A DNA stretch of 64,000 bases from Cellulomonas sp. WB94 (GTDB lineage: Bacteria > Actinomycetota > Actinomycetes > Actinomycetales > Cellulomonadaceae). The DNA lies in contig NZ_QEES01000005.1 in NCBI RefSeq assembly GCF_003115775.1, forward strand, positions 186,001 to 250,000. Reading direction: 5' to 3'. The translations under genes were made by a program, and so were the position numbers. Of the stretch, positions 12,376 through 22,254 are shown piece after piece. The notes beneath the pieces were generated by a model. It had not been told where the DNA came from and made no database searches. It saw nothing but the letters and a program-made list of their open reading frames with translations. How positions within the stretch are numbered: position 1 is the stretch's first letter; the number at the start of each line of letters is the position of its first letter.

Positions 12376-15300
12376 GTGAAGCTCAGCTGGAGAGTCGGCG
12401 CCACGATGCTGGCAGTGGCCGCTGTCGTGGCCGTGCCGGTGCCTGCCTTGGCTGACACCGTCGCCGTGACGAACGCGGTCGTCGCTGGAGACGGGTCAAA
12501 GAGTGTCCGGACTGACACGGGGGTAGGGGTTACCGTCAGCTACACGCTCACCGCAGAGAACAACCCGGTCGGCGACCTGCAGGGCTGCAATGCGCAGACG
12601 AAGCCGGGCGGCGGTGTCACGGTCACGATCCTGCCGGCGGCGAACGTGACGGCCTCCCCGTCGGCCCTGATCTTCACCGACTGCAGCACCGCGCAGTCCG
12701 TCACCTTCTCGGCATCGTCACCCGGCGACTACTCGGTCACGTCCTCCGCGACCGGAGGCAAGACCGGTTCGCTCTTCACGACGACGGCCTCGAACTTCAC
12801 CCTGCACGTCGTCAGTCCAAACCAGCCGCCCACGGTGACCGTCAGCGGCGTCCTGCAGGGCGCCAGCTATGAGCACGGTTCGGTGCCGGCGGCGATGTGC
12901 AACGTGACCGATGACCACGACGTGGCGCGCACCTTCGCCGCCACGCTCAGTGCCATCACCGGCACGCTGACGAGCTACGGCCTCGGCGGCCGGACCGCCA
13001 CCTGCGCCGCCACCGACACGGGCGGACTCACCTCGACGACCGCAGCCTCCTACACGATCGTGGACACCACGAGGCCGATCCTGACGGTGCCGGGTGATCT
13101 CACCGCGGAGGCGACGAGCAGCTCGGGCGCTGTGGTGACCTGGAGCGCATCAGCCACCGACGCGGTCGACGGCTCACCCGCCGTTGCGTGCTCCGGAGCC
13201 GGTGGGCTCACGTCCGGCGCCACGTTCCCCCTGGGCGCGACCTTGGTGGGGTGCACCGCCACGGACGTCGCGGGCAACCAGGCCACCCAGCAGTTCCAGG
13301 TCACAGTCCAGGACACGACCCCACCGCTGTTGACGCTGCCTGCCAGCTCGACGACAGAAGCGACCGGTCCCAGCGGTGCGTCCGTGACGTACTCCGCGTC
13401 GGCCACCGACAGTGTCGACGGCGACCTCACCCCGACCTGCACCCCGGCCTCGGCGACCACCTTCGGGATCACCACGACGACTGTCGACTGCACGGCAACC
13501 GACGCCCATGCCAACCACGCGCAGGGCCTGTTCAGCGTGACCGTCCAGGACACGACCCCGCCAACCCTCACGCTGCCAACCGTGGCGCCTCGTGAGGCGA
13601 CCGGCCCCAGCGGGGCGACCGTCACGTACGCGGCGACGGCGTCCGACGTCGTGGACCTCACCGTCCCGGTGACGTGCGACTACCCGACCGGCAGCGTCTT
13701 CCAGGTCGGCGACACCACGGTCAGCTGCACAGCCACTGACTCCCACGGCAACACCACCCCGGGCCACTTCACCGTCACGGTCACGGACACGACGGGACCC
13801 GTGCTGACGCTGCCCGGCAACATCAGCGAGGAGGCCACCAAGTCCACCGGCAGCGACATCGCCTACAGCGTGCTCGCCAGCGACCTGGTCGACGGCACCG
13901 TCGCCACCTCGTGCGACCCTGCCAACGGGACCTTCGCGATCGGCACCACCACGGTGACCTGCACGGCCACCGATGCCCACGCCAACACCACGACGGGCAG
14001 CTTCACCGTCACCGTCGTCGACACCACCGCGCCCGTCTTCAGTGCCGGCCCTGGTGACCAGACCCTCGAAGCCGCCGGCGCCGACGGAACCGTCGCCACG
14101 TTCGCGTCACCGACGGCCGTCGACCTCGTCGATGGCGATCGCGCGGTCTTGTGCGTGTCGAGCTCTGGACTCGGCTCGGGCAGCACGTTCCCGCTCGGCA
14201 CCACGACGGTCACCTGCGTCGCCTCCGACACTCGGGGCAACGTCAGTGACCAGACGTTCACCGTGAAGGTCAGTGACACGATCGCTCCGCTGGTCGGCGT
14301 TCTGGAGAACCTCACCCCGGAGGCCACCGGCCCGGACGGCGCGGTCGTCAGCTTCACGGCACCGACCGCCACAGACGCCGTCAGCGGCTCCCCCGCGGTC
14401 ACTTGTGACCCGGCCTCCGGGTCGACCTTCGCCATCGACACCGTGGCCACGATCACCTGCTCGGCCACGGACTCCTCCCGTAACACCGGCAGCTCGACCT
14501 TCACCGTCGTCGTGCACGACAGCACCGGTCCGGCGCTGGCCGTCCCGGCCAACATCACCGAGGAAGCCACCAGCCCCGACGGCGCGGCAGCGTCCTGGAC
14601 CGACGCCAGCGCGACCGACCTGGTCGACGGACCGCTCCCGGCCACCTGCGACCCAGCCTCCGGGAGCGTCTTCCCCCTCGGCAACGCGACCGCGGTCACC
14701 TGCACCGCCTACGACGTCCGCCACAACAAGGGCGTCGGCGGCTTCACCGTCACCGTCCTCGACCGCACCGCACCGACCTTGGCTGTCTCCGGTGACAGCG
14801 CCCTCGAGGCCACCGCCCCCAGCGGTGCACCGGCCACCTTCACCGCGACCGCTACCGACCTCGTCGACGGCGTCGTCACCCCGACCTGCACGGCAGGTGG
14901 TGACCCGGTCGCCAGCGGCGCCACCTTCCCCCTCGGGACCACCACGGTCACGTGCTCGGCGACCGACTCTCACGGCAACAACGCGCCGTCCCAGTCGTTC
15001 ACGATCACCGTGCAGGACACGACGCGGCCATCCGTCACTGTGCCAGCCACCATGACGCTGGAAGCCACCAGCGCCAACGGGGCTCCGGGCACCTTCGCCT
15101 CGAGCGCCACCGATCTCGTCGACGGCACACTCACCCCCACCTGCACGCCGGCCAGCGGCGCCACCTTCCCGCTCGGGGCCACCACGGTGACCTGCAGCGC
15201 CACCGACGCCCACGCCAACACGGCCACCGGCAGCTTCGCCGTCACCGTCGTCGACACCACAGCGCCCGTGGTCAGCGTGCCGGCGAACGTCGCCACGTTC

Positions 15301-15840
15301 GCGACGTCGGCGGCCGGAGCAGTGGTCACGTTCGCCGCGCCGACCGCCTCCGACGCCGTCGGAGGCAACAGCCTGGCTGTCTGCACCCCACCGTCGGGCA
15401 GTCTGTTCAAGCCGGGCGACACAGTGGTGTCCTGCACGGCGACCGACGCGGCCGGCAACTCCGCCTCGCGGACCTTCAAGGTCATCGTGCGCTTCGACTG
15501 GACGGGCTTCTTCGCCCCTGTGGACAACGCGATCCTCAACGGGATGAAGGCTGGCTCGACGGCACCGATCAAGTGGCAGGTCTCGAACCAGGGCGGCGGC
15601 TACGTCCCGGACCTGACCATCGTGAGCAAGACCACCTCCGGCATCGCGATCTGCGCGACCGGTGCCCTGGTGGATGACCTGGAGGCGTATTCCACCGGCG
15701 GTACCCAGCTGCGCTACGACTCCACCGCACACCAGTTCATCTACAACTGGCAGTCCCCGAAGAAGCCGGGGACCTGCTACACCATCATCATCGGCCTGAC
15801 AGATGGGACGTCCCACTCCGCGACCTTCCAGCTGAAGTAG
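12376..15840 (+). CDS. Secreted protein with ten HYR-type modules and C-terminal PxKF-like domain
   Basis: 1154 residues. GTG 12376 is preferred because AGGAGG at 12364-12369 lies 6 bases before it; ATG 12361 is the alternative. A Sec signal (MLAVAAVVAVPVPALAD) is followed by a unique N-terminal part. Ten modules of about 81 residues follow (about 230-1039), each opening with D-T-T-x-P and holding an EAT, a (T/S)DxVDG and paired Cys in forms such as PTCTPAS...TVTCTATD. The module looks like the HYR Ig-like domain. The last part (AGSTAPIKWQV, GTCYTIIIGLTDGT) resembles PxKF domains. No LPxTG anchor or catalytic motif is visible. A cell-surface adhesion or structural role is inferred. Confidence 0.9.
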   Translation: MKLSWRVGATMLAVAAVVAVPVPALADTVAVTNAVVAGDGSKSVRTDTGVGVTVSYTLTAENNPVGDLQGCNAQTKPGGGVTVTILPAANVTASPSALIFTDCSTAQSVTFSASSPGDYSVTSSATGGKTGSLFTTTASNFTLHVVSPNQPPTVTVSGVLQGASYEHGSVPAAMCNVTDDHDVARTFAATLSAITGTLTSYGLGGRTATCAATDTGGLTSTTAASYTIVDTTRPILTVPGDLTAEATSSSGAVVTWSASATDAVDGSPAVACSGAGGLTSGATFPLGATLVGCTATDVAGNQATQQFQVTVQDTTPPLLTLPASSTTEATGPSGASVTYSASATDSVDGDLTPTCTPASATTFGITTTTVDCTATDAHANHAQGLFSVTVQDTTPPTLTLPTVAPREATGPSGATVTYAATASDVVDLTVPVTCDYPTGSVFQVGDTTVSCTATDSHGNTTPGHFTVTVTDTTGPVLTLPGNISEEATKSTGSDIAYSVLASDLVDGTVATSCDPANGTFAIGTTTVTCTATDAHANTTTGSFTVTVVDTTAPVFSAGPGDQTLEAAGADGTVATFASPTAVDLVDGDRAVLCVSSSGLGSGSTFPLGTTTVTCVASDTRGNVSDQTFTVKVSDTIAPLVGVLENLTPEATGPDGAVVSFTAPTATDAVSGSPAVTCDPASGSTFAIDTVATITCSATDSSRNTGSSTFTVVVHDSTGPALAVPANITEEATSPDGAAASWTDASATDLVDGPLPATCDPASGSVFPLGNATAVTCTAYDVRHNKGVGGFTVTVLDRTAPTLAVSGDSALEATAPSGAPATFTATATDLVDGVVTPTCTAGGDPVASGATFPLGTTTVTCSATDSHGNNAPSQSFTITVQDTTRPSVTVPATMTLEATSANGAPGTFASSATDLVDGTLTPTCTPASGATFPLGATTVTCSATDAHANTATGSFAVTVVDTTAPVVSVPANVATFATSAAGAVVTFAAPTASDAVGGNSLAVCTPPSGSLFKPGDTVVSCTATDAAGNSASRTFKVIVRFDWTGFFAPVDNAILNGMKAGSTAPIKWQVSNQGGGYVPDLTIVSKTTSGIAICATGALVDDLEAYSTGGTQLRYDSTAHQFIYNWQSPKKPGTCYTIIIGLTDGTSHSATFQLK

Positions 15841-15854
15841 CGAGGGATACCGCT

Positions 15855-15893
15855 CTCCGTGGGGAGGCCAGCCAGAACGGTCTCCCCACGGAG
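15855..15893 (+). terminator. Strong hairpin after the HYR gene
   Basis: CTCCGTGGGGAG (15855-15866) and CTCCCCACGGAG (15882-15893) form a perfect 12-base stem with a 15-base loop, 14 bases after the HYR stop codon. It lies between convergent genes and could act for both. It lacks a T tract, which is common in high-GC actinobacteria. Confidence 0.7.
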
Positions 15894-15949
15894 GGTCCCG
15901 CTCGTCCGACGGAACGATCGACGCGCGGGTTCGGCGCGCGAGTCGCGTC

Positions 15950-16717
15950 TCAAGGAATCTCGACGACCGCGCGCACGGCCCACGCGATCGCGTCGACCAC
16001 GAACGGACCCGCGGGCAGGATCGCGCGACACCGCGCGCGGACGTCCTCCCGCCGGCCAGGGTCGAGGGCGGCCAGCTGGGCGCCGGCTGGTCCGGCGCCG
16101 AGCGTGAACGGCTCCCACCACTCGTCGAACGAGGCGAACGGCACCGTGACATGCAACGCCTGCGCCACGGTTCCCGTGAGACCTGCAGCCTCGTAGACGG
16201 CCTCCAGGTCGCCTTCGCGGACACCGACGAGGCCTCGCTCGGTGTCGACGTCGGGCACGACCTCGGCGAACCCCCGGTAGAAGGCCTGCAAGGGGCCGGC
16301 GTCTGACGCCTCATCCCAGACGCAGGCCGCGACGACCCCGCCCGGCCGCGTCACCCGTGCCATCTCCCGGACGCCCGCGACGGGGTCGTTCATGAAGTGC
16401 ACGACCAGCTGGGCGAGCGTCCGGTCGAAGGAGGCGTCGGGGTGCGGCAGGTGCTCAGCCACCGCCGAGGCGACCTGCACGCCCGGGAATCGCTCGGCGA
16501 GTGCGGCGACGAAGGGCGCTGACGGATCCACTGCGGCGACCGCACCGGCCCCCAGACGCCTGACGAGCTCGCCGGTCAGCGCTCCGGGCCCGCAGCCCAC
16601 GTCGAGGGCGCGCTGGCCCGGCCGTACGTCGGCGAAGTCGGCGAGCACGGGGGCGAGCGGGCGGGAGAACCGGCCCATGAACCGGTCGTAGGACTCGGCA
16701 GCGACGTCGAAGCTCAT
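15950..16717 (-). CDS. Class I SAM-dependent methyltransferase
   Basis: 255 residues. The AdoMet-binding motif LDVGCGPGALTGELVRRLG (about residues 38-56) is followed by VDPSAPFV and a late post-I motif (FDRTLAQLVVHF), the order of class I Rossmann methyltransferases of the UbiE/Methyltransf_11 type. The opening FDVAAESYDRFMGRFSRPLAP is common to small-molecule methyltransferases of actinobacteria. Substrate unknown. It is transcribed alone toward the HYR gene. Confidence 0.88.
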   Translation of the reverse strand: MSFDVAAESYDRFMGRFSRPLAPVLADFADVRPGQRALDVGCGPGALTGELVRRLGAGAVAAVDPSAPFVAALAERFPGVQVASAVAEHLPHPDASFDRTLAQLVVHFMNDPVAGVREMARVTRPGGVVAACVWDEASDAGPLQAFYRGFAEVVPDVDTERGLVGVREGDLEAVYEAAGLTGTVAQALHVTVPFASFDEWWEPFTLGAGPAGAQLAALDPGRREDVRARCRAILPAGPFVVDAIAWAVRAVVEIP

Positions 16718-16886
16718 CGCTCAGCCGTTGATCACCGAGACGATCATTTTCGGCCCCTTGTCGTCGTCGCGGTCGGCACCCAGCTGCCCGGCTGGTGATC
16801 TCCTGACGCTACCCGGGGGCACCGGGCATCGACAGATCCCGAGGATCGGTGCCCGAGAAGCCCGACGCCGACCGGCCCGACGCCGA

Positions 16887-17102
16887 CTACAGGAAGGTGC
16901 CCTGCTGCGACGTGAGGTCGTGACCGGCGCTGCGGCCGCGCTCGATGTCTCGGGAGATCTGCGCCAGCGCCTCGGCACGAGCGGTATCCTCACCGCTCGA
17001 GTCGGGACGTGGGCGGTCCGCCCTGCGCCGCACTGAGCGAAGCGCGAGCCCCGCCACGGCGAGCACAAGGGTGGCGACGACGATCCACGCCAGCGGAGTC
17101 AT
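16887..17102 (-). CDS. Small single-pass membrane protein
   Basis: 71 residues: one N-terminal membrane helix (LAWIVVATLVLAVAGLALRSV), an arginine-rich stop-transfer stretch, then a polar tail with a predicted helix (AEALAQISRDIERGRS). The start lies 3 bases after the stop of the VOC gene, so it is probably co-transcribed and translated from the same message. No family recognised. It is more credible than the overlapping frames because of the membrane helix and spacing. Confidence 0.6.
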   Translation of the reverse strand: MTPLAWIVVATLVLAVAGLALRSVRRRADRPRPDSSGEDTARAEALAQISRDIERGRSAGHDLTSQQGTFL

Positions 17103-17105
17103 GGG

Positions 17106-17501
17106 CTATGCCGCCGAGGTGTCGGGCTGGTGGATGCCGAACGTGTTGCCCTCGGTGTCGAGGTAGTAGCCCTGCCACGCCATGCCGGTCAGCGCCATCT
17201 TCGGCATCGCGACCTGGCCGCCCGCCGCGAGGATGCGCCGCTCCGTCTCGTCGTAGTCGCCGACGCCCATCGTGCAGACGAACGCGTTGGTGCCCTGGCC
17301 CGCTCCCGGTGCGGGCGCGGGCCGCTGGAGCAGTCCGCCGTTGATGCCGGGCTCGTCCTCCGGGCCAGTCGTGATGCCCCAGTAGGCCGAGCCGGCCATC
17401 TGGCCGTAGTCCTCGAACGACCAGTCGAACACCGCCGCGTAGAACGACTTGGCGCGCTCCACGTCGTCGGCCTGGATCTCGAAGTGCACGACACGGGACA
17501 T
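17106..17501 (-). CDS. VOC family protein
   Basis: 131 residues. A clear AAGGAG ribosome binding site precedes the ATG. VVHFEIQADDVERAKSFYAAVF, then WSFEDYG, and a second half ending in GYYLDTEGNTFGIHQPD give the paired beta-alpha-beta modules of the glyoxalase/bleomycin-resistance fold. The closing T-F-G-I-H-Q-P-D is typical of the actinobacterial VOC group often annotated as glyoxalase. Substrate unknown. It is first in a two-gene unit with a small membrane protein. Confidence 0.88.
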   Translation of the reverse strand: MSRVVHFEIQADDVERAKSFYAAVFDWSFEDYGQMAGSAYWGITTGPEDEPGINGGLLQRPAPAPGAGQGTNAFVCTMGVGDYDETERRILAAGGQVAMPKMALTGMAWQGYYLDTEGNTFGIHQPDTSAA

Positions 17502-17628
17502 GGTGATCTCCTTCGCTGGAAGACCTCACCGAGTCTGGCACGGACGTGCTCCCGCGACCGGGTGATGCTGCCGCCGGGGGCCAGATGACGGCAGTCTCAC
17601 GTTGTAGAGTTTCGCGCCGGACCTGCTC

Positions 17629-17643
17629 GGATCGATTCGATCC
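17629..17643. promoter_or_regulatory. 15-base palindrome upstream of cytosolic GH3
   Basis: GGATCGA-T-TCGATCC is a perfect 7-base inverted repeat around one central base, 48 bases before the GH3 start. Its place in the short upstream region suggests an operator. No regulator gene is adjacent and the sequence does not match the classic cellobiose-repressor site known to me. Confidence 0.35.
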
Positions 17644-17690
17644 ACGCCCCGCGGCGGTCGACGCGCCGCGCCTCCTGATCGGACTATCCC

Positions 17691-19978
17691 ATGACCTCAC
17701 TGCTCCCCTACTGGGACCCCGCCCTTGCGGTAGCGGACCGCGTCGCCGATCTCGTCGGGCGCATGACGCTCGAGGAGAAGGTCGGGCAGATGCTGCAGCT
17801 CAACTCCCAGGACGGGGTCGAGCACCTGGTGATGGACCTGCACGTCGGCTCGATCCTGCACACGTCCTGCGAGCGCGTCCGCCAGGGCCACGAGCTGACC
17901 GCGCGAACCCGCCTGCAGATCCCGCTGCTCGTCGCGGACGACTGCATCCACGGCCACTCGTTCTGGGAGGGTGCGACGATCTTCCCCACCCAGCTCGGCA
18001 TGGCGGCGACGTGGGATGCGGGCCTGCTGCAGCAGGTGGCTCGTGCGACGGCGGTCGAGGTGGCCGCGACGGGCCTCCACTGGACGTTCTCGCCCGTGCT
18101 GTGCATCACGCGTGACCTGCGCTGGGGGCGGGTGAGCGAGACGTTCGGCGAGGACCCGTTCCTGATCGGGGAGCTCGCCTCGGCGATGGTCCGCGGGTAC
18201 CAGGGGGGCGGACTCGACGACCCGACGGCGATCCTCGCGACCGCCAAGCACTTCGCCGGGTACTCCGAGACGCAGGGCGGGCGCGACGCCAGCGAGGCGG
18301 ACCTCTCCCGGCGCAAGCTGCGCTCCTGGTTCCTGCCGCCGTTCGAGCGGGTCGCGAGGGAGGGCTGCCGGACGTTCATGCTCGGGTACCAGTCGATGGA
18401 CGGGGTACCGATCACGGTCAACGACTGGCTGCTGAACGACGTCCTGCGTGGCGAGTGGGGCTACACCGGCACGCTCGTGACCGACTGGGACAACGTGGGT
18501 CGCATGGTCTGGGAGCAGCACACCCAGCCCGACTACGCGCACGCCGCCGCGGCGGCGGTCCGAGCGGGCAACGACATGATCATGACGACACCCCGCTTCT
18601 TCGAGGGCGCGCTCGAGGCAGTGCGCCTGGGCATGCTCGACGAGGCGCTCATCGATGCGGCGGTCGGGCGGATCCTGACCCTGAAGCTCGAGCTCGGCCT
18701 CTTCGAGAACCCGCGCCACCCCGACGCCGCCCGCCAGGCCGCCGTCATCGGCTGCCGGCAGCACGCCGACCTCAACCTCGAGGTCGCGCGTCGCTCGCTC
18801 GTGCTCCTGACGAACGACGGAACGCTCCCCTCGGCCGCGACCTCGTGGCCGACGCCGACGGACGGGCGAGCGGTGGCGACGGCGCCGCCCGCACGATCGC
18901 CGTCGTCGGCCCCAACGCCGACGACCCGGACACCCAGCTCGGGGACTGGGCGGGCAACAGCGGCCAGGTGGGCTGGCTGCCCGACGGCCAGCCGCGCGCG
19001 ATGACCCAGACCGTCCTCGACGGGTTCCGCGCCCACGCCCCCACCGGCTGGACGGTCACGCACGCCCGCGGCGCCGACATCGTCACGAGCGGCACCCACC
19101 CTGACGGCGAGTTCTTCCCCGACGGGCAGCCGCGACCCCCGTTCGCTCTCCCCGCCGCGGTGGACGACGCCCTGATCGCCGACGCCGTGGCCGCCGCGCA
19201 GGCGGCCGACTGGGTCGTCGCCGTCGTGGGTGACCGCATCGAGCTCGTCGGCGAGGGCAGGTCCACCGCGACCCTCGACCTCCTCGGCGGTCAGGTCGCC
19301 CTGCTCGACGCCCTCGCGGCGACCGGCACACCGATGGTGGTCGTCGTCATCGCCTCCAAGCCGCTCGTCCTCCCGCCGTCGGCCCGCGGCGCGGCCGCGA
19401 TCGTGTGGGCAGCCAACCCGGGCATGCGCGGCGGACGGGCGCTCGCCGAGCTGGTCCTCGGGTTGATCGAGCCGTCCGGTCGGCTGCCCGTGTCGTTCGC
19501 GGAGCATGTCGGCCAGCTGCCGGTCTACTACAACCAGGTCGCGGGCCAGCACGGGAGCCGGTACGCCGACCTCACCCAGCGTGCGCCGTTCGCCTTCGGC
19601 GAGGGGCTCAGCTACACGAGCGTCGAGTACGCCGACCTGCGGGTCACGAACCCGGCGGTCGGCCCCGACGACACCGTGCACGCCCAGGTCACGGTGCACA
19701 ACACCGGCACGCGCCCCACGCGCGAGACCGTCCAGGTCTACGTCCACGACACGGTCACCTCGGTCACCTGGGCCGAGAAGGAGCTCAAGGCCTACCGCCA
19801 CGTCGACCTCGCCCCCGGCCAGCGACGCACGGTCGACCTCGAGCTCCCCGTCGCCGACTGCAGCCTCGTCGATGCCGACGGTCGGCGCGTCGTCGAGCCT
19901 GGCCGGTTCGAGCTTCTCGTCGGACCGTCCTCCCGCGACGAGGTGTTGCTGCGCGCCCCGTTCGACGTGCTGGGCTGA
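17691..19978 (+). CDS. Cytosolic GH3 beta-glycosidase (frameshifted)
   Basis: Family 3 glycoside hydrolase, retaining mechanism. No signal peptide is seen, so it acts in the cytosol on imported oligosaccharides. The barrel domain holds the K-H-F-A motif (TAKHFAGYSE) and nucleophile Asp265 in TGTLVTDWDNVG. An alpha/beta sandwich (TIAVVGPNADDPD onward) and a fibronectin-III-like C-terminus follow (FGEGLSYTSVEYADL). The frame breaks at the C run 18827-18830; adding one C gives NDGTLPLGRDLVADADG and a continuous 762-residue protein. The most likely products are beta-glucosidase or beta-xylosidase; specificity cannot be read from the sequence. Confidence 0.9.
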
Positions 19979-20152
19979 CCTCGAACTGGCACCATTCTGG
20001 CGGTGCGTGCGATGGCCGTACGCGCTCAATGTGGCGCCGTCGCGCGTCGATAGAACGACGACGGCCTCGACGCCGGCGCGGTCCGGCAGCTCCGCCTCCG
20101 TGCCACGCAGGCCATCGACACAGCGGACCCAGCGATAGGGAGGGGCAACGGC

Positions 20153-21745
20153 ATGGGCAGCGCACCGGTCCAGGTGAGCACCTGCCGCGCGCTCGCCAGC
20201 CTCTCGGAGTTCGGCCCGTTCGACCTCTTGTCGGACATCGCCCACCGGTACTACGTCGACGGATTCTCGGAGCAGGCGATCTCGGCGTGCGAACGGTGGC
20301 TGCCGTTGACGGTGGCGGCCGGCGACGTGATCACGACTCGATACCTCCTCTACATCGAAGCCATCGCGCTCGAGGATCGCGGGCTCAACGACGAGGCGAT
20401 CTCCGTGGCCCGGGCTCTCCTCACCAACCTCGGTGACGACCTGGAGCCGATGTGGCGGGCCAAGGCCTTGTCGGTCGTCGCCGAGTCGAGCACCAGGCTG
20501 GGCCGGCACGGTGATGCGATCGCCGCCCTCGCTGAGGCCGACTGGCTGCTGCAAGCGATCCCGACGGACACCTACGGGCATCTCTCCGCGAGCATGGCGG
20601 TCGCGCTCGCCCTGCGGTCGCTCAGCCTCCTGGAGCAGGCGGATGCGGCGCTCTCACACATCCGAGGCGGCCAGGACGCCGCGGCCGACATCTACGTGAT
20701 GCAGGAGCTGGCACTGCTGAGCACCTACTGGGGTGCCGCACTCCTGCTGATCGGCTACGACCGCGAGGCCGCCGGGCACTTCGTGGTCGGCGCGTCCCGG
20801 GCGCGTGCGATGGTGCGGCTCGCCGCCGCTGAGGGCGACAGTCAGATGGTCGCGCGCGGCGAGGTGATCGAGGCCTACACGGCCATGCACCTCGGAGAGC
20901 TCGCGTTGGCTGCCGCCCGCGTGCGAGCCGCGGCCCAGCAGTTCGTGGCCCGTCCGGAGCTCGTGGAGACGCTCCTCATGCAGCTGGTGCTCGCCCAGGA
21001 GGCCACCACGGCCGGGAGCTTCACCGACGCGCAGGAGCGCCTGACGTCGCTGATCTCCCACACCGAGATCGCCTCACGCGAGGTGTGGTCCGCCACGGCG
21101 CGGGCTTCGCTCGCCGAGGTGTTCGAGGCTCAGCTCGGCCCGCACCCGGGCCTGGACGAGTGGCGGACCGTCGCACGCAACGCGCTCATCCGGGTGTGGT
21201 CGGAACGTGAGACGCGGTTCGCCGCCCTGCGCGACCACGACCACCTGCGTGAGCTCGCCGCCGAGACCGACCGTGTCGGCCAGGCCGCGATGCAGGACCC
21301 ACTGACCGGGTTGGGCAACCGTCGCGTCCTCGACGACTTCGTCGACCAGACCCCCGGGCGCGCCTGGGCCGTGTTCGTCGACGTCGACGACTTCAAGCAC
21401 ATCAACGACACCTACTCCCATGCCGCCGGCGATCGCGTGCTCATCGCCCTCGCCGACATCCTGCGAGCGCAGTCCCGCGACGCCGACCTCCTCGTCCGCT
21501 ATGGCGGAGACGAGTTCCTCATCCTTCCCGCGGGCGGGGAGGATGCCGCCGTCGCGGTCGCGCACCGCGTGCACGAGGCGGTCGCCGCAGGGCCCTGGAG
21601 CTCTATCGCCGACGGGCTGGGCGTCACCGTCTCGATCGGCGTGGGCCAGGCCGTCGACTCCTCACCCGACCCGCTCACGGCCGCCGACGTCGCGCTCCTG
21701 TCCGCGAAGCGCAACGGCCGCAACCGCATCGTCATCGCCCGGTGA
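20153..21745 (+). CDS. TPR-like repeat diguanylate cyclase (GGDEF)
   Basis: 530 residues. ATG 20153 follows GGGAGGGG with 7-base spacing. Residues 1-350 are helical and rich in Ala-Leu pairs, resembling tetratricopeptide repeats. The GGDEF domain occupies about 375-530, with DPLTGLGNRRVLDDF, DVDDFKHINDTYSHAAGDRVL and active-site YGGDEF at 450-455. The signature is intact, so cyclic di-GMP synthesis is likely. There is no membrane helix. Repeats suggest control by protein-protein contact. It stands alone between the GH3 and a PhnB-like gene. Confidence 0.9.
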   Translation: MGSAPVQVSTCRALASLSEFGPFDLLSDIAHRYYVDGFSEQAISACERWLPLTVAAGDVITTRYLLYIEAIALEDRGLNDEAISVARALLTNLGDDLEPMWRAKALSVVAESSTRLGRHGDAIAALAEADWLLQAIPTDTYGHLSASMAVALALRSLSLLEQADAALSHIRGGQDAAADIYVMQELALLSTYWGAALLLIGYDREAAGHFVVGASRARAMVRLAAAEGDSQMVARGEVIEAYTAMHLGELALAAARVRAAAQQFVARPELVETLLMQLVLAQEATTAGSFTDAQERLTSLISHTEIASREVWSATARASLAEVFEAQLGPHPGLDEWRTVARNALIRVWSERETRFAALRDHDHLRELAAETDRVGQAAMQDPLTGLGNRRVLDDFVDQTPGRAWAVFVDVDDFKHINDTYSHAAGDRVLIALADILRAQSRDADLLVRYGGDEFLILPAGGEDAAVAVAHRVHEAVAAGPWSSIADGLGVTVSIGVGQAVDSSPDPLTAADVALLSAKRNGRNRIVIAR

Positions 21746-21824
21746 CCGGCTTGACGCCCATCCCCTGCTGACGGCAGTGTGACGTGGACCACCCGCGCGC
21801 AGTGATGTCCGAGGAGGCAGTGCC

Positions 21825-22241
21825 ATGGCGACACGTCTGAACCCCTACCTCACCTTCCGGGACACGGCGAGGCAGGCGATGGAGTTCTACCAGTCGGTGT
21901 TCGGCGGCGAGCTCACGGTCAGCACCTTCGCGGAGTTCCACGCGAGCGAGGACCCCGCCGAGCAGGACAAGGTCATGCACTCGCAGCTGACGACCGACAA
22001 CGGTCTGGTGCTCATGGGCGCCGACACCCCGAACACCATGGACTACACCGTCGGCTCCAACTACTCGGTCTCGCTGAGCGGGGAGGACGACGCCGAGCTG
22101 CGCGGGTACTGGGACAAGCTCACCGTCGGCGCGACGATCGGCGAGCCGCTGACGACGGCACCCTGGGGCGACGCCTTCGGCATGTTCACCGACAAGTTCG
22201 GCGTGAGCTGGCTCGTCAACATCTCCGGTTCGCAGCCGTAG
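21825..22241 (+). CDS. PhnB-like VOC family protein
   Basis: 138 residues, start supported by GAGGAGG 7 bases upstream. RLNPYLTFRDTARQAMEFYQSVFGGEL and the closing WGDAFGMFTDKFGVSWLVNI are the standard ends of PhnB/3-demethylubiquinone-like glyoxalase-fold proteins. These are abundant in actinobacteria, and despite the PhnB name no phosphonate gene is nearby. Reaction unknown. A glutamine amidotransferase gene follows after 13 bases, so they may share a transcript. Confidence 0.88.
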   Translation: MATRLNPYLTFRDTARQAMEFYQSVFGGELTVSTFAEFHASEDPAEQDKVMHSQLTTDNGLVLMGADTPNTMDYTVGSNYSVSLSGEDDAELRGYWDKLTVGATIGEPLTTAPWGDAFGMFTDKFGVSWLVNISGSQP

Positions 22242-22254
22242 GCCGCCGGCCGAG

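Noticed and set aside
16721-17068. 115-codon minus-strand frame overlapping the small membrane protein
   Set aside because: Arg/Ser-rich without motif; the 71-residue frame has a membrane helix and operon spacing.
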